DNA of 64,000 nt. It comes from Fulvimarina manganoxydans. GTDB lineage: Bacteria > Pseudomonadota > Alphaproteobacteria > Rhizobiales > Rhizobiaceae. Positions 54,396-63,508 of the stretch are shown one piece after another. The stretch spans positions 29,038-93,037 of the forward strand of contig NZ_FWXR01000020.1 of the NCBI RefSeq assembly GCF_900176465.1. The letters are read 5' to 3'. The notes below the pieces were generated by a model. That model did not search any database. It saw nothing but the letters and a program-made list of their open reading frames with translations, and was not told where the DNA came from. Both the position numbers and the translations under genes were made by a program. Position 1 is the first letter of the stretch. Each line of letters begins with the position of its first letter.

Positions 54396-55856
54396 GTGCG
54401 AAACGTGTTTTCGAGTATGCGTGCAACTTTCGGCAGGGCTCGGACGGTCGCAGCCGTCGCGATCGGAGTCGGCGCCCTGATGATCCACACAGCTCATGCC
54501 GAGGCGAATTCCCGCTATGCGGGCTTCGTGATCGATGCCAACAATGGTCAGGTCCTATATGAGGATCGTGCCGACGAGTACCGCTATCCGGCCTCGCTGA
54601 CCAAGATGATGACGCTCTATCTGACCTTCGATGCGCTCAGCAAAGGGCGGATCAAGCTGTCAGATGACATGCCCGTCTCGCGCTATGCGGCTGGCCGTCC
54701 GCCCACGAAGCTAGGGCTACCGGCTGGTGCCAAGCTGAAGGTGGAAGAGGCGATCTTCTCCTTGATCACCCGCTCGGCCAATGACGCCTCGGTGACGCTT
54801 GCCGAATATCTGGCCGGGTCGGAATCGGCTTTTGCCGAGATGATGACGCGAACCGCCCATCGCCTCGGAATGACCCGGACGACCTATCGCAACGCCAACG
54901 GGCTGCCGAACAGCGAGCAGCGTACGACGGCGCGCGACCAGGCCAAGCTGGGTCTCGCATTGCGCGAACACTTCCCGCAATATTACAAGTTCTTCTCGAC
55001 GCGCTCCTACAGTTTCCGCGGGCGGCGCCTAGGCAATCACAACCGGGTCCTTGGCCGCATGGACGGCGTCGACGGCATCAAGACCGGCTATATCAACGCC
55101 TCCGGCTTCAATCTGGTCACCTCAATCAAACGAGATGGCAAGAGCTTGGTGGCGGTGGTCATGGGCGGGCGGACCGGACGTTCACGCGACGATCATATGA
55201 TCGAGCTTCTCCAGCGCACGCTCCCCAAGGCCAGTACGCGAGACGGCGGAGCGTTGATCGCGACGCGTCCGAACACCGCCGCCGGACTTACCCAGGTCGC
55301 AGCGTCCGACCTGCCGCGCACCGGTCCGGTGCCGGATGGACGCCCGACGCGAGTCATGTCCGCCGACGAGCGCATCGAAATGGCCTATGATACCTCGATC
55401 GCACGGGACGTCGCGGCGCTGCCCGCCCCCACTGCGCGCCCGGTCCGTGGCCGCGAGGCGCTGCGCGCCGCTCTCGTCGACGACAAGCCGCGCCAGAATC
55501 TGGTTCTGCCGGCCGCGAGCAGCAACGCCTTGATGCCGCCGGCACCGATCCCGGGCAATCGGAACATTGATCCCACTTTCACCGGATCGATCAAAGCCGC
55601 CGCGACACCGGTTTCGCCTTGGGTCGTCCAAATCGCAGCGACCCCGAGCGCGTCCACATCGCTCGACCTGTTGCGCAAGGCCCAGTCAAAAGTTTCAGCA
55701 CTGCGCTCGGCCCAGCCTTTCACGGAACCGGTGAGTTCCGGCTCCGAAACCCTCCATCGTGCCCGCTTCGCCGGCTTCCAGTCGAAGGATCAGGCCTGGA
55801 GCGCCTGCGCGGCGCTCAAGCGAGCAAACTTCTCCTGCTACGCCGTCGCCAACTGA
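54396..55856 (+). CDS. D-alanyl-D-alanine carboxypeptidase with C-terminal SPOR domain
   Basis: 486 residues. Start GTG with GAGGA eight bases upstream; an ATG 21 bp further in lacks a site. Signal peptide of about 35 residues. Penicillin-binding motifs: S67-x-x-K70 in PASLTKMM, S127-A-N in TRSANDAS and K229-T-G in DGIKTGYIN. The linker of about 150 residues is Pro/Ala/Arg-rich. The last about 75 residues (starting WVVQIAATPS) form a SPOR domain, which binds denuded glycan at division sites. It trims peptidoglycan stem peptides in the periplasm. Confidence 0.95.
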   Translation: MRNVFSSMRATFGRARTVAAVAIGVGALMIHTAHAEANSRYAGFVIDANNGQVLYEDRADEYRYPASLTKMMTLYLTFDALSKGRIKLSDDMPVSRYAAGRPPTKLGLPAGAKLKVEEAIFSLITRSANDASVTLAEYLAGSESAFAEMMTRTAHRLGMTRTTYRNANGLPNSEQRTTARDQAKLGLALREHFPQYYKFFSTRSYSFRGRRLGNHNRVLGRMDGVDGIKTGYINASGFNLVTSIKRDGKSLVAVVMGGRTGRSRDDHMIELLQRTLPKASTRDGGALIATRPNTAAGLTQVAASDLPRTGPVPDGRPTRVMSADERIEMAYDTSIARDVAALPAPTARPVRGREALRAALVDDKPRQNLVLPAASSNALMPPAPIPGNRNIDPTFTGSIKAAATPVSPWVVQIAATPSASTSLDLLRKAQSKVSALRSAQPFTEPVSSGSETLHRARFAGFQSKDQAWSACAALKRANFSCYAVAN

Positions 55857-55932
55857 CGGTAGCAAAGAGCCACATCGCCCAAACATCCATTCCCGCCCGC
55901 CAGGTTGAGTATTCGGAAGGGATCGCCAGACC

Positions 55933-56184
55933 ATGTCACTCGACACACCGCTCGCCAGTCAGCAGCGCGCCACCGGAAACGTCCATGCTCTGAGCACGCT
56001 GCGCGAGGCCCGTGCCGGACGGTCCAAGCTCAATCCGAAGGAGTTGGTGGACCTGCTCCTCGCCCATGGGTCGCGCGCCTGGCGTGCATCCCATCCGACC
56101 TGCCATACGCGGATCGTCGCCTGGAACACCTCCGGCGTGCGGGCGGTCTCCATGCGTCTTGGAAGTCCCGGTCAGAATCGCTGA
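55933..56184 (+). CDS. Small hypothetical protein
   Basis: 83 residues starting MSLDTPLASQQRATGNVHAL, with AAGGGA eleven to sixteen bases upstream (weak). Basic, Ala/Arg/Ser-rich, no membrane segment or signal. It has KLNPKELVDLLLAHGSRAWR as its only structured-looking part. An intrinsic terminator follows 36 bp downstream, which supports an actual transcript. Family not recognised; a shadow frame remains possible. Confidence 0.5.
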   Translation: MSLDTPLASQQRATGNVHALSTLREARAGRSKLNPKELVDLLLAHGSRAWRASHPTCHTRIVAWNTSGVRAVSMRLGSPGQNR

Positions 56185-56219
56185 AGAACGCGAATGTTGC
56201 CAACAACCGATCATTCCAG

Positions 56220-56248
56220 AACGGCTCCGAGTTTCGGGGCCGTTTTTT
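56220..56248 (+). terminator. Intrinsic terminator after the small hypothetical gene
   Basis: AACGGCTCCG pairs with CGGGGCCGTT (one T-G wobble) around AGTTT, followed by six Ts. Strong on the plus strand. Confidence 0.85.
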
Positions 56249-56268
56249 GATCGACCGGTCAGCGCGGA

Positions 56269-56691
56269 TCAGAGAATGCCGGCATGTTCGAGAGCTTCCC
56301 GCAGATCGTCCGGGAGACCATCCTCGACAGTCGTGCTCACGACATCGTCCGGCGCGTCTTCCGGCCTGAGATAGCGCCAGCCTTGAAAAGCCCGGCGTGG
56401 CTGGCGACGGGTTCGCACGATGGTCGGATCGAGAACCAGCCTGCACCGTGAAATGCCGGCCTCGTCAGTAAAAGGCTCGATATCGATGAGCTTCTGCCGC
56501 GCCGCAACCTGCCCCTTGAAGACCCAATAAAGCGAGCCGCCCGCGATCAATTCGTCGCGGCGCTTCGGAACCATTCGGGTCTGATGCCAGGTATAGGGTG
56601 TCTGAGCGCTCGCCATCCGGGCGGCGACGAACGCTTCCAGATCCTCGACTGTCTCGGCGCCGACGCAAAGCTTAAGCAGATGCAGCGTCAT
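56269..56691 (-). CDS. DUF1489 family protein
   Basis: 140 residues from MTLHLLKLCVGAETVEDLEA, the conserved N-terminus of the family; the frame is open upstream but not supported. It continues with THQTRMVPKRRDE-like HQTRMVPKRRDEL and RPFQGWRYL-like AFQGWRYLRPEDAP segments. DUF1489 proteins are about 140-residue cytoplasmic proteins found across alphaproteobacteria, function unknown. Ribosome site weak. Confidence 0.92.
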   Translation of the reverse strand: MTLHLLKLCVGAETVEDLEAFVAARMASAQTPYTWHQTRMVPKRRDELIAGGSLYWVFKGQVAARQKLIDIEPFTDEAGISRCRLVLDPTIVRTRRQPRRAFQGWRYLRPEDAPDDVVSTTVEDGLPDDLREALEHAGIL

Positions 56692-56938
56692 CGCGGGCTC
56701 ATATGCCCTGAGCCGAACTCCGCGGCGACACGGCCGCGGATGCAGACCCTCCACGATGTCATTCGACAACCACGCTTCGAGCGAGCGGTAGCTCGCTGCG
56801 AATGGCACTCATGCAGACTGGTCAGTGATGCTAATCTGAGATCGATCTGAGATGAAGCTGAGCGACGGGCCGGACGCCGCAAGAGGCACCAGACACCATC
56901 GGTCTCCTGGACCCGGACTCGGAAAGGCCCGGCGATCG

Positions 56939-57070
56939 TTAGCTGGCCGCGATAGCAACCGATACAGGCTCTGCGCCTGCAAAGAGGAAACCCACCGCGA
57001 GAAGCGCCGAGAAGATCGCGACCGTCCAAAGGGTCACGCCCCAGCAAGAGCTGCGCACGCTGTCGTCCAT
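56939..57070 (-). CDS. Small membrane protein of unknown function (43 aa)
   Basis: 43 residues, MDDSVRSSCWGVTLWTVAIF continuing through a hydrophobic helix (about residues 11-33) to a short Ala-rich end. AGGGG lies eleven bases upstream, a little far. A single transmembrane segment with an acidic-neutral N-terminus is predicted. It lies between DUF1489 and DUF599 genes in a stretch otherwise without a gene. Confidence 0.5.
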   Translation of the reverse strand: MDDSVRSSCWGVTLWTVAIFSALLAVGFLFAGAEPVSVAIAAS

Positions 57071-57384
57071 TGAGATGATAGCCCCTGATGCTATGGCACT
57101 GCGTCGAGCCCAACGTATCCCCCCATCGGCTCGGCGTGCGTTAATTAGCTATTAATCATCGGGGCAGCAAGCCCCCTTCAGGACACGTTCACGATTGATT
57201 ACGTGGAACGGCTTTCGCCAGCCTGAGGCGGCCGGACAAACATATTGCGAGGCCCCGCGTCAAGCCGCCCTCTGGGCGAGCCCATCGTGTAGAAGGCGGC
57301 TTCACCAGGACGCTGCGATCGGGCAAAAAACGTGGACGGCGGGGATCCTTCGCCTTCGAACCGGGAGACACGTCCATCGCGCCG
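57071..57384. other. Intergenic region without a recognised gene
   Basis: 314 bp before the DUF599 gene, which presumably contain its promoter. I see no coding sequence with a ribosome site and no marked repeat. Confidence 0.55.
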
Positions 57385-58110
57385 ATGACGATCGAAACGA
57401 CAGACTTCGCCGCCCTCGCCTTCTTCCTCGGGGTTTGGGTGATCTACAACTGGATCACTGAGAAGAGCCGTTTCGCCCAGCATGGGCTCTCGGCCCAGAT
57501 GAACCGCGAGCGTGAGCGGTGGATGCGCGTCGCTCTCTCCCGCGATCTTCGCATGATCGACACGGCGGTGATGGCGAGCCTGCAACAAGGAACGGGCTTC
57601 TTTGCCTCCACCTCGATCTTTGCCATTGGCGGCTGCTTCGCTTTGCTCGGTTCGGCCGATGTGATCGCGGAAATCTCGGCCGAGATTTCGGTCAGCGGGA
57701 CGCTTGATGCGCCCCTGGTCGAGGCCAAGCTTCTCGGCCTCGTCGTCATCTTCGCCTATAGCTTCTTTAAATTCGGCTGGTCCTATCGTCTCTTCAATTA
57801 TGGAGCGATTCTGCTCGGCGCGATGCCAATGCGCAGCGAAGCGGAGCGCGATCCCAGTGGCGCCGACGACGCCTTGGAGCGGGCGATCAGCATGAACGTC
57901 ATCGCCGGGCGCCATTTCAATTCGGGGCTGCGGGCGATTTTTTTCGCCCTCGCCTATCTCGGCTGGTTTCTTGGCCCTCTGTATCTGGTGGCTTCGACTC
58001 TCCTGGTCGTTCTCATAATCGCGAATCGGCAGTTCCGATCGCCGGCTGTGCAGATGCTGCGTGGGAAGAATGCCGAACGGGAATCCTCCAGACCTCGGAC
58101 AGTGTCATGA
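57385..58110 (+). CDS. DUF599 membrane protein
   Basis: 241 residues with four or five membrane helices. It has the family segments FFLGVWVIYNWITE, WMRVALSRDLRMIDTAVMAS and YSFFKFGWSYRLFNYGAIL. DUF599 proteins are conserved inner-membrane proteins of unknown function. The ribosome site is poor. Its stop overlaps the next gene by four bases (ATGA), so the two are co-translated. Confidence 0.93.
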   Translation: MTIETTDFAALAFFLGVWVIYNWITEKSRFAQHGLSAQMNRERERWMRVALSRDLRMIDTAVMASLQQGTGFFASTSIFAIGGCFALLGSADVIAEISAEISVSGTLDAPLVEAKLLGLVVIFAYSFFKFGWSYRLFNYGAILLGAMPMRSEAERDPSGADDALERAISMNVIAGRHFNSGLRAIFFALAYLGWFLGPLYLVASTLLVVLIIANRQFRSPAVQMLRGKNAERESSRPRTVS

Positions 58111-58481
58111 CAGTCGGCTCAACGGTCAGAATCTCACCGAGCGATCTGAGAGAAGCCATTCTTGGAGCCTGCGCGAAGCGAGGCTTGGAGAAGAGCGTCT
58201 GTCCCTCCGAAGTCGCGCGGTCTTTGGGCGGCAAGGACGAGACCATCTGGCGGCACCTCATGAAACCGATCCGCCGAGAAGCCGTGCGCCTCGCCAAAGA
58301 AGGGCGCATCGTCATTCAACGGAAGGGACAGATCGTCGATCCGGAGGCCTTCAAGGGCATCTACCGCCTTGCCCTTCCGCCCGAGGGCGATGCTCCTGCA
58401 CCGAGCATTGACGACGATCAAGCCGCCGCGGACTCTTACGGCGCTGGGATCAGAGAATCAATTCGCCCCACAAACCAATAG
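58107..58481 (+). CDS. DUF3253 family protein
   Basis: 124 residues. Residues about 8-90 form a winged-helix-like domain: LREAILGACAKRGLEKSVCP, PSEVARSLGG and MKPIRREAVRLAKEGRIVIQ, then RKGQIVDPEAFKGIYRL, the DUF3253 pattern. The last 30 residues are acidic and polar. The family is thought to contain DNA-binding-like folds but has no known function. It overlaps the convergent ydcF-type gene by 46 bp at its 3' end. Confidence 0.9.
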   Translation: MTVGSTVRISPSDLREAILGACAKRGLEKSVCPSEVARSLGGKDETIWRHLMKPIRREAVRLAKEGRIVIQRKGQIVDPEAFKGIYRLALPPEGDAPAPSIDDDQAAADSYGAGIRESIRPTNQ

Positions 58482-59230
58482 GCCGCGAGACCGAGATACT
58501 CCCGAAGTGCGAAATGGACCTTCTCCAGATTGCGGGTCGTCGCCGTCGAAGGACGCCAGACCTCTGCCCCTCCAGGGGTCCGATAATCGACGGGATAGGG
58601 CGTGACGTCGAAGCCGACGGTGCGAAAACAACCGACGGCGCGCGGCATGTGATAGGCGGAGGTGATAAGGAGCCAGGTTTCACCTTGTTTGGGATCGGCG
58701 AGTTCGAGGGAGTATTTCGCATTCTCGAAGGTGTCCCGCGCTCTCGCATCCAATTTCAATCTGTTCGGGTCCAGGCCCATGGACAGATAAAAGGCCTCGG
58801 CGGACTGGGTCTCGGGAACATCGTCCGAAAAGGCCGCCGCGACGCCGCCTGAAAAGAGCAGCGTTGCTTCGGGATACATGCGCGCTAGCGCTAAAGCCGT
58901 CGTGACCCGGTCTGCGGCTTCGTTGAGTTCGACCACACCGCGCGTGCGCGCGACCCGCGTATCGAAGGACCCGCCCAGAACGATGATACCCGCCACATTC
59001 TCGGGCATCACGTTTGGGCGCGGAAAGCGATTCTCCAGCGCAGCCGTCATGACGAGACCGAGCGGGGAGAGACTGACAAGCACCAGGATCACCGCTGCGA
59101 GGAGCGTCATGGCGCCGCCCAGGCGGCCAAATCCTAGCCGCATGGCGATCCATCCAAGGGCCGCGATCGCGATCACCGCCACGAGCGGCTGTAGAAGGAA
59201 CCAGCCGATCTTGGCGAGGTAGAAAAACAT
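58436..59230 (-). CDS. YdcF family protein (DUF218 domain)
   Basis: 264 residues. Two N-terminal membrane helices (about 7-27 and 37-57) precede the DUF218 domain, which begins NVAGIIVLGGSFDTRVAR and continues with EATLLFSGGVAAAFSD and LLITSAYHMPRAVGCFRTVG. The domain is implicated in envelope and cyclic-nucleotide or peptidoglycan-precursor handling; YdcF of E. coli binds S-adenosylmethionine. Its 3' end overlaps the convergent DUF3253 gene by 46 bp. Confidence 0.9.
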   Translation of the reverse strand: MFFYLAKIGWFLLQPLVAVIAIAALGWIAMRLGFGRLGGAMTLLAAVILVLVSLSPLGLVMTAALENRFPRPNVMPENVAGIIVLGGSFDTRVARTRGVVELNEAADRVTTALALARMYPEATLLFSGGVAAAFSDDVPETQSAEAFYLSMGLDPNRLKLDARARDTFENAKYSLELADPKQGETWLLITSAYHMPRAVGCFRTVGFDVTPYPVDYRTPGGAEVWRPSTATTRNLEKVHFALREYLGLAAYWFVGRIDSLIPAP

Positions 59231-59429
59231 GGCTTTCTCCGGCTCCGACGAGCATGCGTCTGCGGGAAGGCTCGCTACACGCCTTCGCCTCCATTGGACA
59301 GATGGGAATGGATTATGAGCCCTGATGCCGCCCGGTCAGGCGCTTTCAGACCGCGAGGGGTTCCAATTCGGGAATCAGCGCGTCTTCGTCGAAGCGGCCG
59401 GTGGACAGACCGTCAGTGGCGCTCCACAA

Positions 59430-60143
59430 TCACAGGCGGCCATAGATCACCCGCGTCGAACAGATCATGTCGTGCAGGGCGCGCTTTTCCCGCGTCCAGC
59501 CGGCCATGGCGTAGCCGATGCAAAAGATGAAGGCGGAAAGAATGGTCGCGAAGTAGCGGCCGACCGCCAAGCCGAACCCGACAGGATATCCGTCACGACG
59601 GATGACCCGAATTCCCACCGCCCGTTTGCCAAGGGTTGCCTGCCAGGGCCCAGAATGCATAAGCGCGGTATAAAGAAGGCCGATGGCGAAGCCGACGAGA
59701 TTGGCGATCGGTTCGATTGAATCGGGGGAGCCTGCCGCGGCGAGCCCATAGCCAATAAACGCGCCGAGGACGCCGCCTCCTATCGCCATGATCACCGAGT
59801 CGATCAGGAGCGCAGCCGCGCGAATCCAGAAACCGGCGAAGACCCAATGCCCCACCTCGCTCGAGTCACGAGATACTTCGGCGTTCGGACCGCCAAAACC
59901 CTCCGCGCCGCGCGTGCCGGTGATAAGATCCTTGAGAGGCGAGAACGCGCTAATCGGCTGCCAGGTCCCGGTCGACGCCTCATAGATCTCGGTCGAAGGG
60001 TCGAGGCGCCCTTCGGCGAGATAGGTCTCGATTTCGGGCCGCGAATAGGGGCCATAGACGGTTCCGTCGATCCGCACGCGCCACTTCTGCACCGGCGGAA
60101 TCTTCGGTCCGCTGGCCGAGCGAATGTCGTTGCCATTCTCCAT
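59430..60143 (-). CDS. RDD family membrane protein with N-terminal GYF_2 domain
   Basis: 237 residues from MENGNDIRSASGPKIPPVQK, with AGGGGA upstream. The GYF_2-type domain (about 20-70) shows WRVRIDGTVYGPYSRPEIET and GTWQPISAF. The RDD domain (about 100-235) has the Arg in FWIRAAALLIDSVIM and the Asp pair of that segment, then LGKRAVGIRVIRRDGYPVGF, with three membrane helices. RDD proteins may act as Na+/H+ transporters; the GYF part may bind peptides. Function unknown. Confidence 0.92.
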   Translation of the reverse strand: MENGNDIRSASGPKIPPVQKWRVRIDGTVYGPYSRPEIETYLAEGRLDPSTEIYEASTGTWQPISAFSPLKDLITGTRGAEGFGGPNAEVSRDSSEVGHWVFAGFWIRAAALLIDSVIMAIGGGVLGAFIGYGLAAAGSPDSIEPIANLVGFAIGLLYTALMHSGPWQATLGKRAVGIRVIRRDGYPVGFGLAVGRYFATILSAFIFCIGYAMAGWTREKRALHDMICSTRVIYGRL

Positions 60144-60208
60144 CGGCGTGTCCCCTGCATCCGGTCCTTCGGTTCGCCTCACCGTTGCGTTTGGCCTTGT
60201 CGAAGCGT

Positions 60209-61534
60209 TCAGTCTTGCTTTGGGGGATCGGCTCTGTCGAGCCGCACGTCAACTGGTGTCTGCATAATGATTTCGCGATGGGGAAATGGGATCTTCACGC
60301 CGGCGGCCTTGAAGGCATCCCACAATGCCAGAAGCACCTGCCCACGCACATTGGTGAGGCCCGCCTGAGGGTCTCTGATCCAGAAGCGGATGACGAAGTC
60401 GATGGAGGATGCGCCGAAACCGGTCATCCAGCAGACCACCCCTCGATGGGCGACAACCCGGTCTACCGTCACGGTCGCGGCCTTGGCGATCTCGATGACC
60501 TGATGCGGATCCGAATCGTAGGATACGCCGAACTCGACATCGATCCGGACCAGTTCGTTGGAGAAGGACCAATTGATCACCTGATTGGTGATGAAATCCT
60601 CGTTCGGGATGAGATATTCCCGCCCGTCGCGGGTGACGACGGACACGAAGCGGGCCCTGAGTTCGCGAATCCAGCCGAAGGTTTCGCCGAGGGAGATGGT
60701 ATCACCCGGCTTGATCGAGCGATCCGTCAGGATGATGATCCCCGATATGAAGTTCGAGACGACCTTCTGAAGCCCGAAACCCAGCCCGACGCCGATCGCG
60801 CCCGACAGCACCGTCAGCGCGGTCAGATCGACGCCGACTGACGCCAGCGAGATCGCAAGAGAGACGAGGATCAAGCCAATCTTCAAGAATTTGCCGATCA
60901 GCACGCGGAGCGTCGGCGTCAGTTCCTGGGATCGCTGAACCCGTCCGTCGAGATAATTGCCGATGGTCGAGGCAAACCAGAGCGCGATTGCCAGCGTCAG
61001 AACCGTCTTGATGACCAGGAGCGCCGAGATGCGGCTTGATCCGACATCGATCGCCGTCCTGCTCAGAACATCGGCGAGCGGATCCAGAAGTTTGAGGATC
61101 GAAAGCGCCGCCATGCCCCAGGCGACCGCGGTAATCAACCGCGAAAGAAGCCGGTTGCGAACGATGCGCGACCCGACGGCAATGACGAGATAGGCAAGCG
61201 CCAGATGAAAGACGACCGCCACGACGCGGCTCTCAGGCCCACCGGCGGCCGTGTCCAGAAGGCGTGCCATCCAGAGAAAGAAGACGAAGAAGACGAGCGT
61301 CATGCGTCGGCGGATCGCCGCGACGATCCGCAAGAGCCCCGGCGCGCCTTTGATCCGGCGGGCCTGGGTCTCGATCGGTCCGCGCGTCGCCCGGTTGGCG
61401 CCAAGCGCCAGAAGTCCGCAGACCACGACCGCACCAAGTTGGGCGAGCTGCGAGGGCTGATAAAAGAAGGCGAGCGCCTCGCTCAACCAGACGCTGATCG
61501 CCTGCCAGATCGTCCAAAGGCGCTCGCTGTTCAT
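60209..61534 (-). CDS. Mechanosensitive ion channel, MscS family (YjeP/Ybio-like)
   Basis: 441 residues. An N-terminal bundle of about six membrane helices is followed by the MscS core: LSGAIGVGLGFGLQKVVSNF (pore helix TM3) and GIIILTDRSIKPGDTISLGE, then the beta and C-terminal domains. It opens under membrane tension to release solutes on hypo-osmotic shock, which suits an organism using ectoine. Its start overlaps the preceding aldo/keto reductase stop (TGATG). Confidence 0.95.
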   Translation of the reverse strand: MNSERLWTIWQAISVWLSEALAFFYQPSQLAQLGAVVVCGLLALGANRATRGPIETQARRIKGAPGLLRIVAAIRRRMTLVFFVFFLWMARLLDTAAGGPESRVVAVVFHLALAYLVIAVGSRIVRNRLLSRLITAVAWGMAALSILKLLDPLADVLSRTAIDVGSSRISALLVIKTVLTLAIALWFASTIGNYLDGRVQRSQELTPTLRVLIGKFLKIGLILVSLAISLASVGVDLTALTVLSGAIGVGLGFGLQKVVSNFISGIIILTDRSIKPGDTISLGETFGWIRELRARFVSVVTRDGREYLIPNEDFITNQVINWSFSNELVRIDVEFGVSYDSDPHQVIEIAKAATVTVDRVVAHRGVVCWMTGFGASSIDFVIRFWIRDPQAGLTNVRGQVLLALWDAFKAAGVKIPFPHREIIMQTPVDVRLDRADPPKQD

Positions 61535-62364
61535 CAGTCGCGGTCCCAGGTGGGCGCGAAGGAGGGATCGACGATGCGGCCCCGCGGCGAAGCGAGCGCC
61601 GAGATCGCCTCCATTTCCTCATTGGTCAGTTCAAAGTCGAAGACATCGAGATTTTCCTGAAGACGCTCGGCCTTCGATGTGCGCGGAATCGCGCCAACAT
61701 TCGGCTGCTCCATGTGCCAGCGGAGGACGATCTGCGCCGGCGACCTGCCATGGGCCTCGGCGGCCCGCTTCACTGGCTCCTTCTCGATCAACGCGCCAGC
61801 CCGTCCGATCGGCGAATAGGCGATGAGGGCCATGTCGTTGACGCGGCAAGCCTCGAGAACGCTGTTTTGGGACAGGAGCGGGTGATACTCGACCTGATTG
61901 CAGACAAGCGGGGCCTGCGACATCGCGGCGGCCTCATGAAGAAGCGCGCTCGGGAAATTGGCAAGACCGATATGACGTGCAAGGCCCTGCGACACGACCT
62001 CGTTGAGGGCGTCGATACTCTCCTCCAGCGCGACGTCCGGATTGGGCCAATGAATGAGGAAGAGATCGACCGCGCCGATGCCGAGATCGTCGATCGAGGC
62101 CTTGGCGGAGGCGAGAAGCGCGTCGCGGGTCAGTTCGGTCCACCAGACCTTGGTGGTCACGAACAACTCGTCGCGCGCGATGCCGTTGGCGCGGACGCCC
62201 TCGCCGACCGCGGCCTCGTTGCCATACATGCGGGCGGTATCGATATGTCGGTAGCCCACATCGATCGCTTTGGAGACGAGGTCGCGGCAATCGCTTCCTT
62301 CCAGGGTCCAGGTTCCAAGTCCGAGAGCCGGGATGCGGGCGCCGTGGACGTCGATGATTTTCAT
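61534..62364 (-). CDS. Aldo/keto reductase (2,5-diketo-gluconate reductase-like)
   Basis: 276 residues from MKIIDVHGARIPALGLGTWT with a GGAAG site. AKR tetrad: YRHIDTARMYGNEAAVGEGV (Asp, Tyr), FVTTKVWWTEL (Lys) and DLFLIHWPNPDV (His). The family reduces diketogluconate, methylglyoxal and other carbonyls with NADPH. Overlaps the MscS gene start by one base, so translation is coupled. Confidence 0.93.
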   Translation of the reverse strand: MKIIDVHGARIPALGLGTWTLEGSDCRDLVSKAIDVGYRHIDTARMYGNEAAVGEGVRANGIARDELFVTTKVWWTELTRDALLASAKASIDDLGIGAVDLFLIHWPNPDVALEESIDALNEVVSQGLARHIGLANFPSALLHEAAAMSQAPLVCNQVEYHPLLSQNSVLEACRVNDMALIAYSPIGRAGALIEKEPVKRAAEAHGRSPAQIVLRWHMEQPNVGAIPRTSKAERLQENLDVFDFELTNEEMEAISALASPRGRIVDPSFAPTWDRD

Positions 62365-62471
62365 GGGTGCTTCCAGCTTCTGATTGCAAGGTCGATGTCG
62401 GGACTTTCGACCGGTCGTCAAAGAAGATAGGCGAGAGACGTTCCGTTCCAGGACGTCAGGAGAATGGTTAC

Positions 62472-63494
62472 GTGTCGAACATCCCTTCAACGGAACGCTC
62501 ACGCCGAGACGGGCAGGCTCCGGCTCCGGCCGAACAGGGCCGGATCGAGAGCGTGGACGTCGCCCGAGCCGTGGCCCTTCTTGCCATGGCACTCTACCAT
62601 TTCACCTGGGATCTGGAATTCTTCGGCTATGTTCAACGCGGGCTGACCGGCGCCGGCGGCTGGATGATCTTTGCGCGAACGATCGCTTCGAGCTTTTTGT
62701 TTCTCGTCGGCTTCAGCCTTGTCCTCGCCCACGGGCGTGGCGTGCGATGGCGGCCCTTCCTCACGCGCTTGGCTCAGGTCATGGCCGGCGCCCTCGCCAT
62801 CACTTTGGTCACGGTCTTCGTGACACCTGAGAGTTTCGTTTTCTTCGGCATTCTGCATGAGATCGCCTTTGCATCGCTGGCCGGGCTCCTCTTCCTGCGT
62901 TTGCCTTGGTTCGTCACTTTGGCGCTTGGGCTCGGCGTCATCGCCCTCCCGAATTTCGTCCGCAGCGCGGTTTTTGATCCGATGGCTTTCGTGTGGATCG
63001 GTCTGTACGAGACGCCGCCCTTCTCCAACGATTTCGTCCCGGTCTTTCCCTTCTTTGGGGTCGTGCTGACCGGCATCGCGATGGGACGGCTTGCGAGCGA
63101 CCACGATCTCTTGCGCCTTCTGCGCCGGCTCGATCCCAAACTCGGGCCCCTGCAGCATCTGTCGTGGCTCGGCCGTCATTCGCTCAGCTTCTATCTTCTC
63201 CATCAACCGATTCTGTTCGGCGTCGTTGCAGCCTTCGCACAGGTCGCGCCACCCGATCCGCTCGTCAGCTTCCAGAGGGATTGCCGTGCCACCTGTCTGG
63301 AAACGCGCGACGAGACCTTCTGCCAGCGCTATTGCGCCTGCACCCAGGAACGCTTGTCGGCCGACGCGTTGCTCGCTCCGCTCTTGCGTGGAACAGCGAG
63401 CGCGGCAGAAATGGATCAAGTCCAGAGCATTGTCGGGGTCTGCTCACGCGAAGGGGCTATTGGCGAAGGAGAGTGGCCCTCCTCGCCCAACTGA
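62472..63494 (+). CDS. DUF1624 / heparan-alpha-glucosaminide acetyltransferase-like membrane protein
   Basis: 340 residues from GTG with AGGAG eight bases upstream; the frame is open earlier but without a site. Family pattern RIESVDVARAVALLAMALYH, FTWDLEFFGYVQRG, SFLFLVGFSLVLAHGRG and WLGRHSLSFYLLHQPILFG across about eight membrane spans. The C-terminal extension has a Cys-rich block (DCRATCLETRDETFCQRYCA) that is not part of the domain. Family members transfer acyl groups across membranes; substrate unknown. Confidence 0.88.
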   Translation: MSNIPSTERSRRDGQAPAPAEQGRIESVDVARAVALLAMALYHFTWDLEFFGYVQRGLTGAGGWMIFARTIASSFLFLVGFSLVLAHGRGVRWRPFLTRLAQVMAGALAITLVTVFVTPESFVFFGILHEIAFASLAGLLFLRLPWFVTLALGLGVIALPNFVRSAVFDPMAFVWIGLYETPPFSNDFVPVFPFFGVVLTGIAMGRLASDHDLLRLLRRLDPKLGPLQHLSWLGRHSLSFYLLHQPILFGVVAAFAQVAPPDPLVSFQRDCRATCLETRDETFCQRYCACTQERLSADALLAPLLRGTASAAEMDQVQSIVGVCSREGAIGEGEWPSSPN

Positions 63495-63508
63495 ACCCGG
63501 CCCTTTCG

